Program-made: the position numbers and the translations under genes
Shown here: positions 8,690 through 16,369 of the stretch, in pieces
Layout of the letters: each line of letters begins with the position of its first letter
Numbering within the stretch: position 1 is the stretch's first letter
Origin: Paenibacillus azoreducens
Lineage (GTDB): Bacteria > Bacillota > Bacilli > Paenibacillales > Paenibacillaceae
Direction: 5' to 3'
DNA: 64,000 nt
Assembly: GCF_021654775.1 (NCBI RefSeq)
Contig: NZ_AP025343.1
Coordinates: forward strand, 4,741,501 to 4,805,500
Notes under the pieces: generated by a model
Databases searched by the model: none
Seen by the model: only the letters and a program-made list of their open reading frames with translations
What the model was told of the DNA's origin: nothing

Positions 8690-9124
8690 TCAAGCTTTGG
8701 ATGCAAAAAAGCGGTACGAAATAAATCCGGCGGATGCGCCAATCACATTTAAAATGGCGTCATCGATGTCGCCCGTACCTACCTTAAGGACTATCTGCAA
8801 AATTTCCAGAACCACGATGGAACCGGTAAAGAATGCAATAAATAGACCATAACTTTGGAGCCTTTGAAACAGATAGGGAAGCACCATCCCAAATGGAATA
8901 AAAACCCCAACGTTGCCTACTAGATTAATGATCGTCGTTCCTATATTTTGCTGGTTCATGTTGAATATATAACCGAAGATGGTTTTGAACGGCACCGGAT
9001 TCGCCCGGAATTCCGTCTGCGTGGTCCGGCCGAATCCCCGAAACATCCAATACAATATACAAATGCCGTATCCGATTAAAAATATCCAGGCGAGGATTTT
9101 GAGCCTTTTGCGGTTCATGTTCAT
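8690..9124 (-). CDS. VanZ family membrane protein
   Basis: 144 aa with four predicted membrane segments (~10-28, 62-82, 90-110, 118-138). The signatures NLVGNVGVFIPFGMVLP, LEILQ and GTGDIDDAILNVIGASAG are typical of VanZ-like proteins. VanZ itself confers low-level teicoplanin resistance by an unclear mechanism; most chromosomal relatives are uncharacterised. Its start is 11 nt after the stop of the DUF2164 gene, so the two are probably one transcript. Confidence 0.85.
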   Translation of the reverse strand: MNMNRKRLKILAWIFLIGYGICILYWMFRGFGRTTQTEFRANPVPFKTIFGYIFNMNQQNIGTTIINLVGNVGVFIPFGMVLPYLFQRLQSYGLFIAFFTGSIVVLEILQIVLKVGTGDIDDAILNVIGASAGFISYRFFASKA

Positions 9125-9135
9125 TCCGCTCAGCG

Positions 9136-9396
9136 TTATCTTCTCGGATGCTGCACAGGCTTCTCCAGCGTGTACAGTTCATCATCGATTTGTGCCATTT
9201 TTTCCGTTATTAAAGCTCTGGCATCGGCAACCGCCTGGTTATAAATATGCGGGCCCAGCTCCGTGATCATAAAATCAATCAGCTGCTCCGCCCCCAGCTG
9301 TCCGATGCTTTCGGAGCGTTCCTCCTCAAAAAAGGCCTGAACATGCTGTGCGATTTCGGCTTTTTGTTCTCTGGATAATTTTATGGACATGTACAT
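9136..9396 (-). CDS. DUF2164 family protein
   Basis: 86 aa, soluble and charged. The pattern IKLSREQKAEIAQHVQAFFEEERSE...LGAEQLIDFMITELGPHIYNQAV fits DUF2164, a short conserved family of unknown function. A good AGGAGG site lies 10 nt before the ATG at 9396. It is placed directly upstream of the VanZ gene. Confidence 0.75.
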   Translation of the reverse strand: MYMSIKLSREQKAEIAQHVQAFFEEERSESIGQLGAEQLIDFMITELGPHIYNQAVADARALITEKMAQIDDELYTLEKPVQHPRR

Positions 9397-9460
9397 CGGT
9401 CAAATCCTCCTATGGGTAATGCCAGGTTATTAATAAAATACGAATTGCATCTTTCAAAAT

Positions 9461-10486
9461 TTACTTAGAAGCTAAAACCGCCTCGTGTAAAATAGGCCGC
9501 AGTTCTCTAAAGACATTAAGGCTCTCTCTGCCGTAATGCACCGCATTGGTCAGGAATACGACGCTCATTTTGTCTACAGGATTAATCCAAAGACTGGTTC
9601 CTGTATATCCCGTATGCCCAAAGCTTCCCGCCGGCCAATGCGGACCGCAGGAAAGCGTTACGCCAGGACTCCCCTGCACCTGCCAGCCGAGACCTCTCCC
9701 GTCAAAAACCGATGTGATGCAAGTTTCTACCGTCTCCTTGGTTAATAGCGAACATTGCTCGGGATACAGCCAAGCCCCTGCATACTCGGACAAATCCTCA
9801 GCCGTGGTAAATAGTCCGGCACTGCCTACCGCGCCTCCCAAGCGATAACTTGTTTCATCATGCACCTCTCCCAGGATATACTTGCTTCCATCCCATTCCG
9901 TAGGCGCAATGCGTTTATGTAAAGCCTGAGACGGATTAAAACAACTATCCTTCATACCAAGCGGCGTAAAAATCGCATCCTGCGCGAATGAATCGAGACT
10001 TTGGCCGGTAAGGCGGGAAATGATCCAGCCGAGCAGGATAAACCCGAGATCGCTGTAATTCACCCGTTCGCCCGGAGCCGCTTCAAGGTCCACTTCAAAA
10101 ATCTGCTGCATCGCATCGACAGTGCTGTACCGTTCCTCGAAATCCGGAATCCCGGCAGGAAGGCCGGAGATATGTTTTAAACAATGTTCAATTGTCACTC
10201 CGCCGTGACGGAACTCCGGAATATATTTTTGCACCGGATCTTGGAGCGATAATTTGGACGATTCTACCAGCATCATGATTCCCGGCAAGGTTACGGCAAC
10301 TTTCGTTAGCGAAGCAACGTCAAAAATCGTATCAAGCGCGGCCGTGCCGTAAGCGGCTTGCCATTTCATCCGATCGCCGATCCGGACGTCTACAACGGCT
10401 CCAGGTATTTTTTTCTCAGCAACCCAGCTCTCGAGCAATTGATGAGCCTTTTCGATTCCTCTCAAATCAGCCACCATCTTTCTCAT
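9461..10486 (-). CDS. Beta-lactamase-fold serine hydrolase
   Basis: 341 aa, no signal peptide, so probably cytoplasmic. It has class C beta-lactamase/esterase EstB-type motifs: ASLTKV supplies the SxxK nucleophile and base (~residue 58), VNYSDLGF the YxN equivalent (here YSD, ~143), and GHTGYTG the KTG equivalent (~291). These serine hydrolases include peptidases, esterases and D-aminopeptidases. The change of Asn to Asp in the second motif is frequent in the family. The ribosome binding site is weak, and an internal ATG at residue 4 is an alternative start. Confidence 0.8.
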   Translation of the reverse strand: MRKMVADLRGIEKAHQLLESWVAEKKIPGAVVDVRIGDRMKWQAAYGTAALDTIFDVASLTKVAVTLPGIMMLVESSKLSLQDPVQKYIPEFRHGGVTIEHCLKHISGLPAGIPDFEERYSTVDAMQQIFEVDLEAAPGERVNYSDLGFILLGWIISRLTGQSLDSFAQDAIFTPLGMKDSCFNPSQALHKRIAPTEWDGSKYILGEVHDETSYRLGGAVGSAGLFTTAEDLSEYAGAWLYPEQCSLLTKETVETCITSVFDGRGLGWQVQGSPGVTLSCGPHWPAGSFGHTGYTGTSLWINPVDKMSVVFLTNAVHYGRESLNVFRELRPILHEAVLASK

Positions 10487-10513
10487 AAATTGTCGTTAGG
10501 AGATTTGCCTGTT

Positions 10514-11005
10514 CTACTTCGTGCTGAAGAACTGAAAGTACATCTTTCTATCATCCCGATAGTTTTCTGTGTATTTGCCATTTGTGATATCATGAATCAC
10601 TTTTCTCCAAAAGGAAATGGCGCCCTTATTCGCCTCCATCTGTGCAAGCTTCCAATTAGCCTGATAAAGCTCAAACGTCTTGCATGCGGCGGTGTATCCG
10701 ATTCCTTGTCTTCTATATTTTTTCAAAATCATAAAATCATAGACAACATGGTCCGGATCCGGATTCAAATCCATATCTTCCAGAAGTACAACAACGAAAC
10801 CTGCCACGTTTTCAGATACTTTAATGAAATATGGCCTCCACCTGCCATCGCCTTCCCAATAATAATCGATGCTCACCGCATACCTGCCATCTTTATCGAT
10901 ATCAAGTTTCGTATATTCGCTGAAATCATACTCATACAGCTGGTACAAATTTTCCAAAATATGTTTTTCGCTTCGCTTCACTTGAACTAATTCGATGCTC
11001 ATCAT
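10514..11005 (-). CDS. GNAT family N-acetyltransferase
   Basis: 163 aa. The acetyl-CoA loop KYRRQGIGYTAA (~residues 95-106) follows the beta4 strand VVYDFMILK, and QMEANKGAISFWRKVI forms the C-terminal motif. Similar proteins acetylate amines of unknown identity. A GAGGAG ribosome binding site precedes the tandem ATG codons at 11005. It lies 33 nt after the Nudix gene and is probably cotranscribed with it. Confidence 0.85.
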   Translation of the reverse strand: MMSIELVQVKRSEKHILENLYQLYEYDFSEYTKLDIDKDGRYAVSIDYYWEGDGRWRPYFIKVSENVAGFVVVLLEDMDLNPDPDHVVYDFMILKKYRRQGIGYTAACKTFELYQANWKLAQMEANKGAISFWRKVIHDITNGKYTENYRDDRKMYFQFFSTK

Positions 11006-11037
11006 ATCTCCTCGCCCAACAGCTCATTTTACATGCC

Positions 11038-11469
11038 TTATATTTTGCCTTCGTAAAAATAGTTTATCTCAATGTTATTTCTCGCAATGGAGGAAATCCC
11101 GTCGATGTAATAAGGCATCCGCTTATCCGCTTGTTCCAACTCGACCCATGCCACTTCGGATATTTCGTCCGGTCTGACAATCTCCTCGCGCCCCCCGGTA
11201 ATTTCAGCCCTAAACGTAACCAGAACGAGATGTTCATCCGATTCCTCAATAAAAAGCTCGTTTACGGCTACGATGCCATGCACCTTGATATCCAACCCCG
11301 TTTCTTCCTTGGCTTCTCTAACCGCCGCTATTTCAAGCGTCTCGCCTTCTTCAACGGCACCGCCCGGCAAGGTCCAGCGCCCCTGATCCTTGTCCTTGTT
11401 ATTAACCATCAATACTTTGGTCCTGTCTTCATTTGTTATTAAGGAATAAACGATGTCTACGCGCCGCAT
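11038..11469 (-). CDS. Nudix hydrolase
   Basis: 143 aa with a complete Nudix box starting at GGAVEEGET and ending REAKEETGL (~residues 35-58). It hydrolyses a nucleoside diphosphate linked to another moiety; the short length and lack of extra domains fit MutT/ADP-ribose-type members. The start is fixed by AAGGAGG 9 nt upstream. Its ATG follows the stop codon of a DinB remnant, which supplies its ribosome binding site. Confidence 0.88.
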   Translation of the reverse strand: MRRVDIVYSLITNEDRTKVLMVNNKDKDQGRWTLPGGAVEEGETLEIAAVREAKEETGLDIKVHGIVAVNELFIEESDEHLVLVTFRAEITGGREEIVRPDEISEVAWVELEQADKRMPYYIDGISSIARNNIEINYFYEGKI

Positions 11470-11667
11470 CTAAAATCCTCCTTTATATGAGTACACATTG
11501 TCACGCCCCAAGGCTTGGCTGATCCGGGCCATATGGCGCCGGTTATGCCAATCAATCTTTGAAGCGCCTGCATCCAAAGTGATCTCTCCCAGTACACATC
11601 CTCCGTTAGCGCCATTTTGAATCTTATGTATGCGTTCATGTCATTATCGGCCATGTGATGGATTGCT
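11470..11667 (-). pseudogene. Remnant of a DinB/YfiT-type (bacillithiol transferase) gene
   Basis: The N-side frame reads AIHHMADNDMNAYIRFKMALTED, the hallmark of YfiT-like DinB proteins (His-ligand helix). After a deletion the typical C-terminus WHNRRHMARISQALG appears in another frame, ending at TAG 11470. About two thirds of the usual ~170-residue protein is missing. An out-of-frame reading continues to the Nudix start. The 5' edge is fused into the upstream hypothetical gene. Confidence 0.7.
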
Positions 11668-12141
11668 TGTATCGTATTCCGCGAAAAAGAAATCCCCTTC
11701 CAATTCAAGCCGCGTATCTGGCTTACTGCCGTCATAATAATTCACGTCCATCGTCAGCCCGCTCCAGCGGACATGGAAAAAACCGTTCCCCTTGTATTCG
11801 ATTCTCACCTTGTTATGGTAAACTTCCTGATGTTAAAAATAATACAGCCTTGCATCCAAACTGGTACCATCTTCGTTGTACCCTGATTCAATCTCGAATT
11901 CCCGGACTCCAAAACATTCCAGGTCCAACTGATCGAGATAAACCGTAATTTCGGCGCTGGGGTTATTTTGCAATTCATCCGGGTCGGGCAAACGGACCAG
12001 TGGCTCCGGATCGGTTTCCGTTTCAAACCATAACATGATTTTCCGCTCATCGCCCTCTCCTTTGCGGGTTGCATAAGCCTGGGCTTCAGCCAGCTTGTGA
12101 GTCTCCGTACCGTTAAAACGAAATAATGTCAGCGTACCCAA
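11644..12141 (-). pseudogene. Hypothetical gene interrupted by an in-frame TAA
   Basis: From a TTG start at 12141 (AGGGGAAGA upstream) the protein MGTLTLFRFNGTETHKL... runs 102 codons to TAA at 11833. It then continues in the same frame for another 62 sensible codons (HQEVYHNKVRIEY...DFFFAEYDTSN) to a stop at 11644. The uninterrupted in-frame continuation suggests a nonsense mutation (AAA or GAA to TAA) in a 165-residue protein. The last residues lie out of frame over the DinB remnant, so the natural C-terminus was lost in a fusion deletion. I do not recognise the family; it is acidic and beta-rich. Confidence 0.6.
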
Positions 12142-12315
12142 AACATCTTCCCCTTTTCATGTATATCCTCACCTACAGATTGCGCCGGCCTTTTCGAAGG
12201 TTCATTGTCCAATTGATGCGGGCCTTTCCATATTTTTCTCATTTATTATATTGACGCCGCTTGTCCCCGGATAGTTGCGAAATCCTGTCGATTGATGACT
12301 GAATTTTCCATATTC

Positions 12316-12753
12316 CTAATGCAAATGCTTGCGGAATCCCTCAACCTTTTCATCCCGGTAGCCCAGCTGTTCATAAAATACATGCGCTTCCTTGCGCTGC
12401 TCTCCGGATACGAGAATGATATAGCCGCAGCCGTTCTCCCGCGCGATTTTCTCGATTTCTTCCATCAGCTTCTTTCCAATGCCTTGTCTGCGGATCCGGT
12501 CCGATACAATGACATTTTCAATCACCATAAACGGCTTGCAAGCGCCGATAAAATCAAGACATACGATACCCAAAAGCGATCCAGCCAGTTCTCCTTCGTA
12601 AAAAGCTCCTATTAGATGATAATTTCCGCTGCGCTCCGCAGATTTGAATACCTGCCGCATCTGATCCACGTTGGTGTGGATTTCCATTAATTCCTCATAC
12701 AAACGGCCAAGCGCCGGAAGCTCTTTTTCTTGGATGTGTCTGATGGTAACCAT
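12316..12753 (-). CDS. GNAT family N-acetyltransferase
   Basis: 145 aa. The acetyl-CoA loop SDRIRRQGIGKKLMEEIE (~residues 87-104) and the C-terminal HVFYEQLGYRDEKVEGFRKHL are diagnostic for GNAT enzymes. The substrate is unknown. It sits among other minus-strand small enzymes, 49 nt downstream of the LigT-like gene and probably transcribed with it. Confidence 0.87.
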   Translation of the reverse strand: MVTIRHIQEKELPALGRLYEELMEIHTNVDQMRQVFKSAERSGNYHLIGAFYEGELAGSLLGIVCLDFIGACKPFMVIENVIVSDRIRRQGIGKKLMEEIEKIARENGCGYIILVSGEQRKEAHVFYEQLGYRDEKVEGFRKHLH

Positions 12754-12801
12754 AACAACCCTGCTTTCTAATCGATTTTGTTTCGAATCCGGTACCCGGT
12801 C

Positions 12802-13350
12802 TCATAATAGTTTTTGCGAAAAAATTGCGGGAGCGCTAACGCATTGATTATCTTTATATAGCAGCTTAATGATAGAGATTTCAACTACTTCCGCAGTCAA
12901 AACCTGCAATTTGCCCGTACAGTACTGCAAACCTTCCGCCAGCTTCTGCCCATTCAGCCTGTTTGCGATGGTGCAATGCGGAATCCACATTCCGGGTGCA
13001 TACAACGAGTTGGAGAATCCGGTATATTCTTTGAAATGATCGTGATGATCTGCATGTAACTCGATGAGCTCCAGCGTTGGAGTCGGCGCAAGAAACAATG
13101 TCCCTGATTGAAGAAATGTACCCAGCACCCCGAGTGTCAGTGTGAATTTCGTTTTTGAGGAATAAAAAGCACGAAACATCTCTGTAAAAGTCTTCTCGTC
13201 CAGCTCCGAATAATCCGCTAAAGTAATATGCGGTCTCCGATCCGGGATTTCTTCCGCATAATGGGAGATTTCTAGTCCGTCAAGTTCCTTCCACAGTTTG
13301 ACAATCTTCTGTTCCGCATCCGAATCCAAATGGAGCACAACTCCATACAT
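12802..13350 (-). CDS. 2'-5' RNA ligase / LigT-like 2H phosphoesterase
   Basis: 182 aa with the two HxTx signatures of the 2H superfamily: RPHITLAD (~residues 39-46) and IPHCTIAN (~128-135). Members cleave or form 2',5' or cyclic phosphodiester bonds in RNA or small nucleotides. The start at 13350 follows GGAAAGGAGCGG. It is likely in an operon with the upstream DUF6508 gene (50-nt gap) and the downstream GNAT gene. Confidence 0.82.
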   Translation of the reverse strand: MYGVVLHLDSDAEQKIVKLWKELDGLEISHYAEEIPDRRPHITLADYSELDEKTFTEMFRAFYSSKTKFTLTLGVLGTFLQSGTLFLAPTPTLELIELHADHHDHFKEYTGFSNSLYAPGMWIPHCTIANRLNGQKLAEGLQYCTGKLQVLTAEVVEISIIKLLYKDNQCVSAPAIFSQKLL

Positions 13351-13400
13351 GATACCGCTCCTTTCCTTATTTGCGTTTGGCCATTCAACTAGGGTAATAG

Positions 13401-13808
13401 CTATTCCGGCAATGAACTTCGAAGCTCCTTTAATCTTTCCAGAATCTGAACGACCTTGCCGTTTGTGACGACTTCGACAAATAGCCCCTCCGAAAAACGG
13501 TCTCCACGAACATAACTTGTCAGCAGTTTCCTTAACGTCTCCACATCGGAACTCATGATGTGCGGTTGAATATTTTGGCGGACATCTTTATACATTTCAT
13601 GTTCCCTGATCCATGACTTCCAATCGAACACCATTAAGAAACCCGTTTCCTCCAGCTCTTTTCTGAAAGCCCCAATAGGCTCCGCTTCACAAATATAACC
13701 GTTCACTTGCGTATACAAGGTTTGGCCGGGATCTTGAAAGATCTCCAGGTAAGGAAGTAAACGATCCGCCTCTTTTTGGGTGATCACTGCATCATAAGGC
13801 AACGGCAT
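13401..13808 (-). CDS. DUF6508 family protein
   Basis: 135 aa, soluble. The C-terminal block LLTSYVRGDRFSEGLFVEVVTNGKVVQILERLKEL is the hallmark of DUF6508, of unknown function. AAGGAGG lies just upstream of the ATG at 13808. A perfect AT-rich 20-bp palindrome is centred about 53 nt upstream of the start. Confidence 0.72.
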   Translation of the reverse strand: MPLPYDAVITQKEADRLLPYLEIFQDPGQTLYTQVNGYICEAEPIGAFRKELEETGFLMVFDWKSWIREHEMYKDVRQNIQPHIMSSDVETLRKLLTSYVRGDRFSEGLFVEVVTNGKVVQILERLKELRSSLPE

Positions 13809-13851
13809 TGCCTCCTTTTTCTATTTTATTAGCTTGCCACTTTGACCATCG

Positions 13852-13871
13852 CATTTTTTTGCAAAAAAATG
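13852..13871. promoter_or_regulatory. Perfect 20-bp AT-rich palindrome
   Basis: CATTTTTTTGCAAAAAAATG reads identically on both strands. It lies 44-63 nt upstream of the DUF6508 gene, a plausible operator or bent-DNA position. The T-run could also serve as a terminator tail for the GNAT gene upstream. No known regulator consensus is matched. Confidence 0.35.
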
Positions 13872-13984
13872 GCTGCCGATTACGATCTATCGATCAAACT
13901 TTCCACATGCGTTTTTATGTGATTCTGACGCCAAATTCGATTGCCGAATAAAAAGAACGCCTGTATGTTTTGTAATCTCATTTA

Positions 13985-14509
13985 CTAACGTTCGAGCATT
14001 TGACGCTGCTTATATTCACTGGCGAGCATCCCCATAATAACTAAAGACTCATATACCCCGTTGGTATGAATGCACTCTCTTAATGTCCCTTCCATAGTAA
14101 AACCGGCGGATTCATATACATGCCTTGCCCGGGCATTGTCCTCCTTCACATCCAACCACAGACGGTGTGCATTCAGCCTATTGAAAACAAAGTCTTGTAT
14201 CAAGCTGATGGTTTCTTTTCCATACCCTTTATTTTTGCTCACCATGTTGATTCTCGTTAATTCAATGCAATGATGTTCATTGCGCAGCCCCGCCAAAATG
14301 ATATATCCGAGCTTTTCGCCGGCCATATTTTCAATGATGATATGTAATTGGTCATCGTTGTCCATGGCGAATTCATGCTTTTCTCTTGGCCATGTAAACA
14401 CAAACCGGCGGCTGTCTTCAACCGCTTCCGTGTCGAGCACGAAATCCAGATCTTCCGCTTGGGTGCGGCGCAGCAAAATTTGATCGGATTTGATGATGTT
14501 CCCTGACAT
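13985..14509 (-). CDS. GNAT acetyltransferase, RimJ/RimL/SpeG type
   Basis: 174 aa. The acetyl-CoA loop SKNKGYGKETISLIQDFVF (~residues 90-108) is followed by RLWLDVKEDNARARHVYESAGF (~115-136) and GTLRECIHTNGVYESLVIMG, the usual layout of RimL-like and spermidine acetyltransferases. The likely start is ATG 14509. It is monocistronic, followed by the palindromic gap. Confidence 0.87.
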   Translation of the reverse strand: MSGNIIKSDQILLRRTQAEDLDFVLDTEAVEDSRRFVFTWPREKHEFAMDNDDQLHIIIENMAGEKLGYIILAGLRNEHHCIELTRINMVSKNKGYGKETISLIQDFVFNRLNAHRLWLDVKEDNARARHVYESAGFTMEGTLRECIHTNGVYESLVIMGMLASEYKQRQMLER

Positions 14510-14559
14510 TCAACCATCCCCCAAAAATCAATAAATTGTGTTGCCACCTGAGACTTTGA

Positions 14560-14762
14560 TTCGTTCACACTTTTGATTCATTCCGATTAATTTGATTAAT
14601 TCTTCCGCGCTCCCTTTATTGAAAAATTCATTTCATCATTGTTTAGCCCATGTTCAGGCAGATCCGGAACAATGCAATGATAATGGGTGAAGGATTGAAT
14701 TTGTTTATCCCACATCCAACCGCTCACTCCGCCACCGTGTAAAAATAATATCAGGGGAGGAG
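14560..14762 (-). pseudogene. N-terminal remnant of an alpha/beta hydrolase
   Basis: The minus strand encodes PPLILFLHGGGVSGWMWDKQ followed by HYHCIVPDLPEHGLNND, the oxyanion-hole HG motif and following strand of the alpha/beta hydrolase fold. A frameshift follows, then a short AEELIKLIG piece in the next frame. The catalytic Ser, Asp and His regions are absent. It begins directly after the stop of the histidine phosphatase gene, so it is a truncated leftover. Confidence 0.68.
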
Positions 14763-14767
14763 TCCTA

Positions 14768-15301
14768 TCACCCTCTTACTTTGTTCAGCTCGATAATATG
14801 AGCATGTGGAATTTCCTCTATCGGATACTGGGTGCGGAAAAGCATACCATGCCCAGCTACGATCACATGCTCATAATACAGGTATTTGCTGATAACCCCT
14901 TCCATCCGGGCCTTCATCATTGGTTGGGATTCCCATAAACGCGTCTCCCCTTCGGGATAAATCCCGTTATGCAGATCATAATCCGCACCCAACTCTTGCA
15001 GCTGCTTCATTGTATCGTATTGAAACGACAAATCTGGTTGCCACTCTCTGAGATCAAATTCCACCTGAATTTCAAGCTGTAATTCTTTGGATAAAATAGC
15101 CGCGGTTTGCAAGGCCCTAGTGTATGGCGAGGATATGATCAATTGGGCATTCTTTAATCTGTCATCTCTGGAAGCTTCATAAACTTGCTTTATTCCGAGT
15201 GGCGTAAGCGGAACTAAATCCCGCCCGTGTCCCCGCAGCTTATATCTTTCATTAATCGTCCATTCCGGTTCACCGTGACGGATTAGATAAAAGGTGGTCA
15301 T
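14768..15301 (-). CDS. Histidine phosphatase family protein
   Basis: 177 aa, phosphoglycerate-mutase-like fold. The catalytic RHGE (residues 8-11), the SSPYTRALQTAAIL block (~58-71) and the second catalytic His in IVAGHGMLF are present. Members remove phosphate from small metabolites or proteins via phosphohistidine. The C-terminal half is shorter than in cofactor-dependent mutases. Downstream lies the alpha/beta hydrolase remnant. Confidence 0.85.
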   Translation of the reverse strand: MTTFYLIRHGEPEWTINERYKLRGHGRDLVPLTPLGIKQVYEASRDDRLKNAQLIISSPYTRALQTAAILSKELQLEIQVEFDLREWQPDLSFQYDTMKQLQELGADYDLHNGIYPEGETRLWESQPMMKARMEGVISKYLYYEHVIVAGHGMLFRTQYPIEEIPHAHIIELNKVRG

Positions 15302-15339
15302 GGGCCCTCACTCCAGTCTTTAATAATTTCACTTCGTGT

Positions 15340-15371
15340 AAAAAAACGCCGGGCAGCCATGCTCCCAGCGT
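15340..15371 (-). terminator. Rho-independent terminator of the SRPBCC gene
   Basis: On the minus strand ACGCTGGGAGC pairs with GCTGCCCGGCGT around a short ATG loop, followed by seven Ts. It lies 20 nt after the stop of the SRPBCC gene. Confidence 0.8.
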
Positions 15372-15391
15372 CTTATATTTCCATGCGTCGG

Positions 15392-15865
15392 TCAAGCTTC
15401 TGTTCCCATCATGCGCTGATCCAGCTGTTCAAGCACAAACGGCCATGCCTGCTCATGCCCTTGTTTGGATTCTTCATCCGGGAACCCGGCATGCGTCAGC
15501 TTGAGGAGCGTTCCGCTTCCATGAGGTTCCAGAGTAACCGTAACCACCGTTTCCGCGCCTTTCGTTCCCCCTTCGCCCGTTACCCAAGTCAGTTCAACGA
15601 GACGATCCTGTTCCATTTTTAAAAACCTGCCGTAATGCGGATGACGTTTCTCTTCACGATCGGGACTTGGCTTAAACACCGTTTCGAAAAAGAAAGGCGT
15701 ATTAACTTTCCCCTCCATCAAAACCGTCCCCGGCGCCGCAAACCAACGATCGAACTGCCTTGTCCAAGCTTGATAAAGAACCTCCGGCGAGGTTTGCATT
15801 TCACGCTCCACGCGCAAAGATAACGGTCTTGCCGACAGATCCGGAATACGAATAGGCTTTTCCAT
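15392..15865 (-). CDS. SRPBCC / AHSA1 domain protein
   Basis: 157 aa. The pattern [15 protein letters not shown] (N-terminal), [19 protein letters not shown] and [25 protein letters not shown] is typical of AHSA1-type SRPBCC proteins, which bind hydrophobic ligands in a helix-grip fold. The ligand is unknown. The gene has its own terminator, and the start at 15865 follows GAAGGGA. Confidence 0.82.
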   Translation of the reverse strand: MEKPIRIPDLSARPLSLRVEREMQTSPEVLYQAWTRQFDRWFAAPGTVLMEGKVNTPFFFETVFKPSPDREEKRHPHYGRFLKMEQDRLVELTWVTGEGGTKGAETVVTVTLEPHGSGTLLKLTHAGFPDEESKQGHEQAWPFVLEQLDQRMMGTEA

Positions 15866-15967
15866 CTCGTATGCATCCCTTCATTTCGTTTTTAATCTTG
15901 ATTTATGAATCTTACCTTTATTCTTTCCATTATAGTCATTGGGTAATGGGCTGCATCGTATTCAAAG

Positions 15968-16282
15968 TTAATCCCGGTCCGAATTCTTCCGCCGGAAAAT
16001 GGAGATGCTTCCAAATCCGCTAATAATTGCAATATAAAAACCCAAATCATACCACCATCCGGAATTATTCATCTCATATACCCGGATGTGAGACTTAAAA
16101 AGGCCGATAATCAATGAAATCGGCGCAATCCAACCATGCCAGATCCCCCAAAAAAATCCGGCTTCATGTTCAGGCGTATTCGTGCCGTCGCCGGGGACGC
16201 AGCCGGACAAAAGACTCATTGCGAAGCATAATAACAGGAAGGCCCAAACGTATTTCATTTTCGTTTTCCTTTTCATTTTCAA
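15968..16282 (-). CDS. Conserved membrane lipoprotein, unknown function
   Basis: 104 aa. It has a basic N-terminus, a hydrophobic stretch and lipobox LLSGC (Cys ~28), then two further hydrophobic segments (~45-62 and ~80-97). GFFWGIWHGWIAPISLI followed by GWWYDLGF is a motif I associate with a widespread uncharacterised family. No enzymatic residues are evident. It probably sits at the membrane surface. Confidence 0.65.
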   Translation of the reverse strand: MKMKRKTKMKYVWAFLLLCFAMSLLSGCVPGDGTNTPEHEAGFFWGIWHGWIAPISLIIGLFKSHIRVYEMNNSGWWYDLGFYIAIISGFGSISIFRRKNSDRD

Positions 16283-16325
16283 ACACCACCCTCATTAATA
16301 ATTTCGCGCTCATATTATTCTATAC

Positions 16326-16369
16326 ACAAATATACCATTACCTGCACAATCAGGTAATGGTATATTTGT
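16326..16369. terminator. 19-bp perfect hairpin directly after the histidine kinase gene
   Basis: The arms ACAAATATACCATTACCTG and its exact complement flank a 6-nt loop, starting at the last base of the kinase stop codon. There is no long U-tract, so it may be a terminator without a strong tail or an mRNA-stabilising 3' stem. Confidence 0.55.

Noticed and set aside
4856..16282. Defence island or biosynthetic cluster
   Set aside because: The genes are single-domain housekeeping-type enzymes without nucleases, toxins, or carrier proteins.
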